Shown here: in pieces, positions 5,751-8,866 of the stretch
Numbering within the stretch: the stretch's first letter is position 1
How the letters are laid out: every line of letters starts with the position of its first letter
Source of the DNA: UBA6921 sp031370545
Lineage (GTDB): Bacteria > Pseudomonadota > Gammaproteobacteria > SG8-11
DNA: 8,866 nt
Reading direction: 5' to 3'
NCBI GenBank assembly: GCA_031370545.1
Contig: JANMQQ010000368.1
Span: forward strand, 1 to 8,866
Notes under the pieces: generated by a model
Database searches by the model: none
The model's input: only the letters and a program-made list of their open reading frames with translations
Told to the model about the DNA's origin: nothing
Made by a program: the position numbers and the translations under genes

Positions 5751-7091
5751 TTGTTTGAACGCCCCAAGCTAACCGGCCGTCGCGCCGTTCTGGTCCATGT
5801 GGTGGTTGTTAATGGCGCAGAGGGCGAAGAGCTCGACGAGTTTCGCGAGCTGGCGTTGTCTGCCAAGTTTGAACCGGTAGCCACGATCACTGCGTCGTTA
5901 CGCGATCCTAATCCCAAGTTTTTAATCGGCAGCGGCAAGCTGCATGAAATTCACACCCTCGCGCTTAAGCATCAAGCCGAGCTCGTATTGTTCAACCATG
6001 TGCTGTCGCCGTCGCAAGAACGCAATATCGAACGCGAGCTGCAATGCTATGTGCTGGATCGCACCGGGTTGATTCTTGACATTTTCGCGCAGCGCGCACG
6101 TTCGCATGAAGGCCGCCTGCAGGTCGAGCTCGCGCAACTGGAGCATTTGTCCACGCGTCTGGTGGGTGGTTGGACGCATTTGGAACGGCAACGTGGCGGT
6201 ATCGGCGTGCGCGGCGGGCCGGGCGAAACCCAAATCGAACTTGATCGGCGTCAACTGCGGCAGCGTATCAAGCAAGTCAATCAACGCTTAACCAAAGTCA
6301 GCACGCGGCGCGAGCTGAATCGCAATTCGCGCAATAAAGTTCCCATCCCCACTGTGTCGCTAGTCGGCTACACCAATGCGGGCAAGTCGAGCGTATTTAA
6401 TCAACTCACGGCAGCGCAGGTGTATGCGGCAGATCAATTGTTCGCCACGCTCGATCCGACGCTACGACGTTTGGAGTTGCCGGACGCGGGCGCGGTGATT
6501 CTGGCTGACACGGTGGGGTTCATCCGGCATTTGCCGCATTCATTGGTCACAGCGTTTCAAGCGACACTGGAAGAAACCGCCCAGGCGGGTTTGTTGCTGC
6601 ACGTCGTCGACGCGCACAGCGAACAACGCCACGCCAACATCGAACAAGTCAACGCGGTGCTCCATGAAATCGGCGCGCAGCAAGTGCGACAGATCGAGGT
6701 GTTTAACAAAATCGACTTGCTGCCTGACCAACAGCCGCATATCGAACACGATGCCGACGGCCAGGTTCGGCGCGTATGGGTGTCGGCAGCGACTGGTGCG
6801 GGTTTAGATTTGTTGCGCGCTGCGGTTGCGGAATTTTTCAGCAGTGGAATCGAGGCGCTCGTGCTATGCCTGCCGTTGAGCGCGGGTCGCTTGCGGGCCG
6901 CAATTTACGCCTTGGGCAGGGTGCAATCCGAGCGAGTTACCGATGACAACGCGCTGTTGATTGAGCTCGAAATCGACCGCACAAATTTTGCTGCATTGCG
7001 ACGTCACGTGGATTTTTCCGAATCAATGATTGTGGACTCTGACGCGAAACGCCAAATAGTAAAGCCGCTTGACTTGAAACGACGCGCCTAA
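5751..7091 (+). CDS. hflX: GTPase HflX (ribosome-associated)
   Basis: This 446-residue TRAFAC-class GTPase binds the 50S subunit; in E. coli HflX splits stalled 70S ribosomes under heat stress. The N-terminal HflX domain (about 1-200) includes PKFLIGSGK, the SPSQERNIE segment and the glycine-rich loop GGIGVRGGPGETQIELDRR (149-167), the family signature. A helical linker precedes the G domain, with G1 GYTNAGKSS (206-214), G3 DTVGF (253-257) and G4 NKID (319-322). G1 ends SS where ST is usual. A short C-terminal domain ends LDLKRRA. The start is TTG 5751: no ATG, GTG or other start is in frame between it and the hfq stop, and MFERP is a usual HflX N-terminus. The rare start and the hairpin upstream suggest low or coupled translation. 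hflK and hflC, frequent downstream neighbours, are missing here. Confidence 0.96.
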   Translation: MFERPKLTGRRAVLVHVVVVNGAEGEELDEFRELALSAKFEPVATITASLRDPNPKFLIGSGKLHEIHTLALKHQAELVLFNHVLSPSQERNIERELQCYVLDRTGLILDIFAQRARSHEGRLQVELAQLEHLSTRLVGGWTHLERQRGGIGVRGGPGETQIELDRRQLRQRIKQVNQRLTKVSTRRELNRNSRNKVPIPTVSLVGYTNAGKSSVFNQLTAAQVYAADQLFATLDPTLRRLELPDAGAVILADTVGFIRHLPHSLVTAFQATLEETAQAGLLLHVVDAHSEQRHANIEQVNAVLHEIGAQQVRQIEVFNKIDLLPDQQPHIEHDADGQVRRVWVSAATGAGLDLLRAAVAEFFSSGIEALVLCLPLSAGRLRAAIYALGRVQSERVTDDNALLIELEIDRTNFAALRRHVDFSESMIVDSDAKRQIVKPLDLKRRA

Positions 7092-7106
7092 TACTCTCCG
7101 CAACGC

Positions 7107-7137
7107 TCAACGTGGAAAAATGATGCAGCCACGTTGA
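7107..7137 (+). terminator. Candidate 3' hairpin of the hfq-hflX operon (no U-tract)
   Basis: TCAACGTGG (7107-7115) pairs perfectly with CCACGTTGA (7129-7137) around a 13-nt A-rich loop, starting 16 nt after the hflX stop. The following sequence is ATAATAAAAC, not T-rich, so it does not meet the usual intrinsic terminator rule. It may instead be a 3' end stabiliser upstream of Rho-dependent termination. On the other strand it is not followed by a T-run either. Confidence 0.35.
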
Positions 7138-7222
7138 ATAATAAAACAGGGTTATCAGTACACGGACGAAGCAGAAGGGGAGGGGGAGTTGTGAATAATC
7201 GCGGGGGCGTCTACAGTTTTTT

Positions 7223-7270
7223 AGCATCCCAGCATCCCAGCATCCCAGCATCCCAGCATCCCAGCATCCA
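7223..7270. repeat. Octanucleotide tandem repeat (AGCATCCC)n
   Basis: There are five perfect copies of AGCATCCC (7223-7262), followed by a sixth with seven of eight bases (AGCATCC, 7263-7269) and an A. The array lies between hflX and the ATG of the YD/IPT protein, ending 125 nt upstream of it. An 8-bp unit is not divisible by three and perfect arrays of this kind are prone to slippage. On the minus strand the unit reads GCTGGGAT. No spacers are present, so it is not a CRISPR. Confidence 0.95.
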
Positions 7271-7394
7271 GTTCCAAGTGTTCCGTCTTTAGCCCTGTCT
7301 TTCGTCTTGCCTCGTTACCCATCCACACGCGCGCGGCGTTGCTCACATCGCCATTGCGCCAGTCATCTTGTTTGAATTTCGAAGGATCAGAATC

Positions 7395-8866
7395 ATGACG
7401 CTCGGACTGTTACACAGGGCCGTCTTTACCCTTTTTCTCACGCTGCTTGGCACAAGTTTTTTTGCCCAAGCCGCCAACATCGAATACGTGTACGACGATC
7501 TCGGTCGGCTGGTTGAAGCCGTAGACACCACTGCCAACAAAGCCACCTACGTCTACGACGCCGACGGCAACCTCGTCTCCGTCACCCAAGCCGCCGCGAC
7601 GCAAGTCGTCATACTCAACTTCAGCCCCAAGCAAGGCGCAGCAGGAACCCCAGTGGTAATTAGTGGTTCTGGGTTTAGCACCACGCTCGCCTCGAATACT
7701 GTGAAATTTAACGGAGTAGTCGCAACCGTAACCGCCGCAACGTCGACGACATTGACCGTTGTGGTTCCAACAGGTGCCACGACCGGCTTGATTAACGTGA
7801 CCTCACCAACAGGTACCGCAACCAGCACAACGAATTTCGTTATCGGTAATTTTCTGCCGGTGATTTCGGGTTTTACGCCGACGATCGGTAGTGTAGATAC
7901 GCCCGTCACTATTTCCGGTAGCAATTTCGACGCCGTGCCGAAAGCCAACCGTGTTGAATTCAACGGCATGATTGCGAGCGTCGCCACCGGGACAACGGCA
8001 TCGATTGCGACCACGGTTCCACGCAACACCGGTTCCGGCCCGATTCGCGTGACAACGCCGAACGGAAGTGCGCTCAGCAGCACCGATTTCTTCGTGGTTC
8101 CCAATCCTGATTCGAGCGCAAATGTCGCAACCGCCGCACGCGTCAACGTCGGAGACACGGCAACTGCATCGCTTGCCGCTGGGAAAGGCGCGCTTTACGT
8201 ATTCAACGGCATTGCCCAGCAACTACTTACCGTGGGCGTGAGCGGTGTGACCTCCACGAACTTGTCAGTTTCCGTTTATCTTCCCGATGGATCAGTCCTC
8301 GCGTCCGCAGCCTTTGGAACCGCAGGCGGCGGTCTCCAACTCCCGGCGTTGCCCAAGAGCGGCGTGTACACGGTGTATGTGAAAGCCGCCATCGCTGGTA
8401 ACGCAACCATCACCATCGCGCCACCCATGACTGGAACACTGATGGTGGGCGGTGCGCCTTTAAGTCTTAACATCACCCCACCAGGGCGGCGTGCGCTGAT
8501 TTCGTTTGCGGGTACGGTGGGGCAGGCAGTTGAGCTTTCGATGACGGGGGTCACGTTGTCCGCAAGCAAGATTTCCGTTTTGAAGCCGGACGGAAGTGAG
8601 TTGTTGCTGGCGAGTGTTGGTACTACGGGTGGCAAGCTTCGTCCTGTGTTGTCTGTTGCGGGTACCTATGCCGTTTTAGTCGACCCGTCAGGTTCCATCA
8701 GTGGAAACATGACCATCGCCCTTACAAATATCGTTTCTCAGCTCGTGGTCAACGGTCCAACGTATTCGGGAAATATTTCAGTAACGGGCCAAAGTACGCA
8801 GGTGTGCTTTAGCGGTACGGCCCGGCAGTACCTGAATCTGGAAGTGCGCGAGCCGATCAATGTGGC
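7395..8866 (+). CDS. Predicted exported YD-repeat / IPT-TIG multidomain protein (3' end outside window)
   Basis: An uninterrupted frame of 490 codons runs off the right edge. ATG 7395 has GAAGGA (7381-7386) 8 nt upstream. Residues 1-26 look like a Sec signal peptide: MTLGLLHRA, a hydrophobic core (VFTLFLTLLG) and a probable AQA/A cleavage site. Two YD half-repeats follow directly (YVYDDLGRLVEAV at 31-43, YVYDADGNLVSV at 52-63), as in RHS proteins. Two IPT/TIG-like immunoglobulin-fold domains come next, about 73-153 (ILNFSPKQG, VVISGSGFS, VKFNGVVATV) and 154-241 (ISGFTPTIG, VTISGSNFD, VEFNGMIASV). From about 242 there are tandem beta-rich modules with a 101-residue period. Composition is rich in T, V, S, G and A with almost no Cys, unlike the cytoplasmic genes upstream. 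It is probably secreted or surface-attached. A C-terminal RHS core or toxin would be expected in some relatives but cannot be seen. It is unrelated in function to hfq-hflX. Confidence 0.85.
   Translation, partial: MTLGLLHRAVFTLFLTLLGTSFFAQAANIEYVYDDLGRLVEAVDTTANKATYVYDADGNLVSVTQAAATQVVILNFSPKQGAAGTPVVISGSGFSTTLASNTVKFNGVVATVTAATSTTLTVVVPTGATTGLINVTSPTGTATSTTNFVIGNFLPVISGFTPTIGSVDTPVTISGSNFDAVPKANRVEFNGMIASVATGTTASIATTVPRNTGSGPIRVTTPNGSALSSTDFFVVPNPDSSANVATAARVNVGDTATASLAAGKGALYVFNGIAQQLLTVGVSGVTSTNLSVSVYLPDGSVLASAAFGTAGGGLQLPALPKSGVYTVYVKAAIAGNATITIAPPMTGTLMVGGAPLSLNITPPGRRALISFAGTVGQAVELSMTGVTLSASKISVLKPDGSELLLASVGTTGGKLRPVLSVAGTYAVLVDPSGSISGNMTIALTNIVSQLVVNGPTYSGNISVTGQSTQVCFSGTARQYLNLEVREPINV

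Larger units (their letters stand above)
7092..7394. other. Non-coding stretch between hflX and the YD/IPT protein gene
   Basis: These 303 nt contain no credible gene on either strand. They hold a 9-bp hairpin just after hflX, a purine-rich stretch (about 7171-7191), a run of six T (7216-7221) with no strong hairpin before it, an octanucleotide tandem array (7223-7270), and about 120 nt of pyrimidine-rich sequence before the next start. I find no convincing sigma70 promoter for the downstream gene. This is where the housekeeping block ends and accessory-type sequence begins. Confidence 0.6.

Noticed and set aside
7199..7221. T-run (TTTTTT at 7216) as an intrinsic terminator
   Set aside because: Only a 3-bp stem (CGC/GCG) precedes it, too weak and too far from the T-run.
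6937..7251. Minus-strand ORF starting in the octamer array (MLGCWDAG...)
   Set aside because: Its start is the tandem repeat itself and the rest is antisense to hflX; no ribosome binding site or domain.
7223..7270. CRISPR array
   Set aside because: The units are 8 bp, directly adjacent, without spacers or cas genes.
7553..8158. Long minus-strand open frame (201 codons) within the YD/IPT gene, and similar ones at 7803-8222 and 8276-8635
   Set aside because: These are antisense shadows of a low-complexity V/T/A-rich gene. The plus frame has a signal peptide, ribosome binding site and recognisable domains.

Overview
The window is about 8.9 kb of chromosome from a beta- or gammaproteobacterium. 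The evidence is the ilvC–pssA–leuA order, a class I (short-form) ketol-acid reductoisomerase tail, an Hfq with the standard proteobacterial Sm core, and miaA–hfq–hflX synteny. I cannot place it further: ilvC–pssA–leuA is common in betaproteobacteria and some gammaproteobacteria, while miaA directly before hfq is more gamma-like. The first 7.1 kb is housekeeping sequence, all on the + strand. The last 1.8 kb is accessory in character.

Region 1 (1-3069) holds branched-chain amino acid and phospholipid synthesis. It has the 3' end of ilvC and a strong intrinsic terminator, then pssA (phosphatidylserine synthase, CDP-alcohol phosphotransferase type), then leuA (2-isopropylmalate synthase). Between pssA and leuA lies a promoter and a 32-codon, leucine-rich leader ORF (1287-1385) that looks like a leu attenuation leader peptide. 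The promoter spacing suggests the leader transcript begins at or next to the leader AUG.

Region 2 (3088-7091) is a compact run of nucleic-acid and translation-maintenance genes: a family 4 Fe-S uracil-DNA glycosylase, rimI (N-acetyltransferase for ribosomal protein S18), miaA (tRNA A37 isopentenyl/dimethylallyl transferase), hfq (RNA chaperone) and hflX (ribosome-associated GTPase). Gaps are 18, 22 and 6 nt up to miaA. A 230-nt gap before hfq carries an extended -10 promoter, a hairpin and A-rich (ARN) tracts matching Hfq's own binding preference, suggesting autoregulation. hflK/hflC, which often follow hflX, are absent here.

Region 3 (7092-8866) starts with a non-coding stretch containing a hairpin and an octanucleotide tandem array (unit AGCATCCC, nearly six copies). 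It then enters a large open frame that runs off the right edge. This frame encodes a predicted exported protein: signal peptide, two YD (RHS-type) half-repeats, two IPT/TIG-like domains, and the start of a tandem array of beta-rich modules with an exact 101-residue period. It is the least ordinary part of the window and may be the N-terminus of a large surface or RHS-type protein.
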